Positions 29,414-29,418 of a stretch of DNA of 29,418 bases are shown piece after piece. Every line of letters begins with the position of its first letter. The stretch's first letter is position 1. A program made the translations under genes and the position numbers. The notes beneath the pieces were generated by a model. That model worked only from the letters and a program-made list of their open reading frames with translations. It made no database searches and was not told where the DNA came from. This DNA is from an uncultured Collinsella sp. (lineage in GTDB: Bacteria; Actinomycetota; Coriobacteriia; Coriobacteriales; Coriobacteriaceae), in contig CAJLPX010000023.1 of assembly GCA_905208635.1 (NCBI GenBank), positions 1 through 29,418 on the forward strand, given 5' to 3'.

Positions 29414-29418
29414 ATGCG

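Overview
The window looks like a piece of a Coriobacteriia chromosome, most likely a Collinsella-like gut actinobacterium. The basis is high GC, strong GC-rich terminators, Actinobacteria-like codon use, and a mix of PTS/LicT-type sugar control with flavin/Fe-S ene-reductase genes. This assignment is from recognition, not from a search. No tRNA, rRNA, CRISPR array, transposase or phage gene was seen.

Layout. 1-2757: a polar amino-acid ABC uptake operon (lipoprotein, permease, ATPase), with two tandem long palindromes between the first two genes. 2997-5142: an EF-G-2-like translation GTPase paralogue with altered G motifs. 5184-6143 (minus): an anchored or secreted DNA/RNA endonuclease. 6296-7378: a HAD phosphatase followed by a decayed LacI fragment, bracketed by two copies of a dispersed REP-like hairpin. 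7493-11096: a first LicT-type antiterminator / PTS EIIBC / NIF3-like gene cluster with a probable antiterminator target in the leader. 11331-12209 (minus): an orphan larE. 12383-13112: a second copy of the HAD phosphatase (about 83 percent identical by hand count) with the same upstream palindrome.

13177-24541 is the core of the window: an L-rhamnose / rhamnoside utilisation locus. The first unit is rhamnulokinase, rhamnulose-1-phosphate aldolase and an FucI/AraA-fold isomerase that seems to stand in for classical RhaA. The second unit is a PTS EIIBC, a cytoplasmic GH78-type alpha-L-rhamnosidase, an old-yellow-enzyme/Fe-S/FAD ene-reductase and a LicT-type antiterminator. Both units carry LacI-type operators of the form TGAA-N4-TTCA. 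The second unit also has a clear RAT antiterminator hairpin overlapping an intrinsic terminator, so it appears to be controlled twice: by LacI-type repression at the promoter and by PTS-dependent antitermination in the leader. The likely logic is that a rhamnose-containing glycoside is imported and phosphorylated by the PTS, split in the cytoplasm by the GH78 enzyme, and the rhamnose goes through isomerase, kinase and aldolase to DHAP and L-lactaldehyde. The ene-reductase may act on a released aglycone (inference).

24602-25807 (minus) is an AAA/DUF4143 ATPase behind an AT-rich upstream region. 26023-27156 (minus) is an intact LacI-family regulator with a matching operator-like site at its own start, and is a candidate for the regulator of the rhamnose operators. 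27224-27326 is an inverted pair of REP-like hairpins. 27474-29321 is glmS with its terminator.
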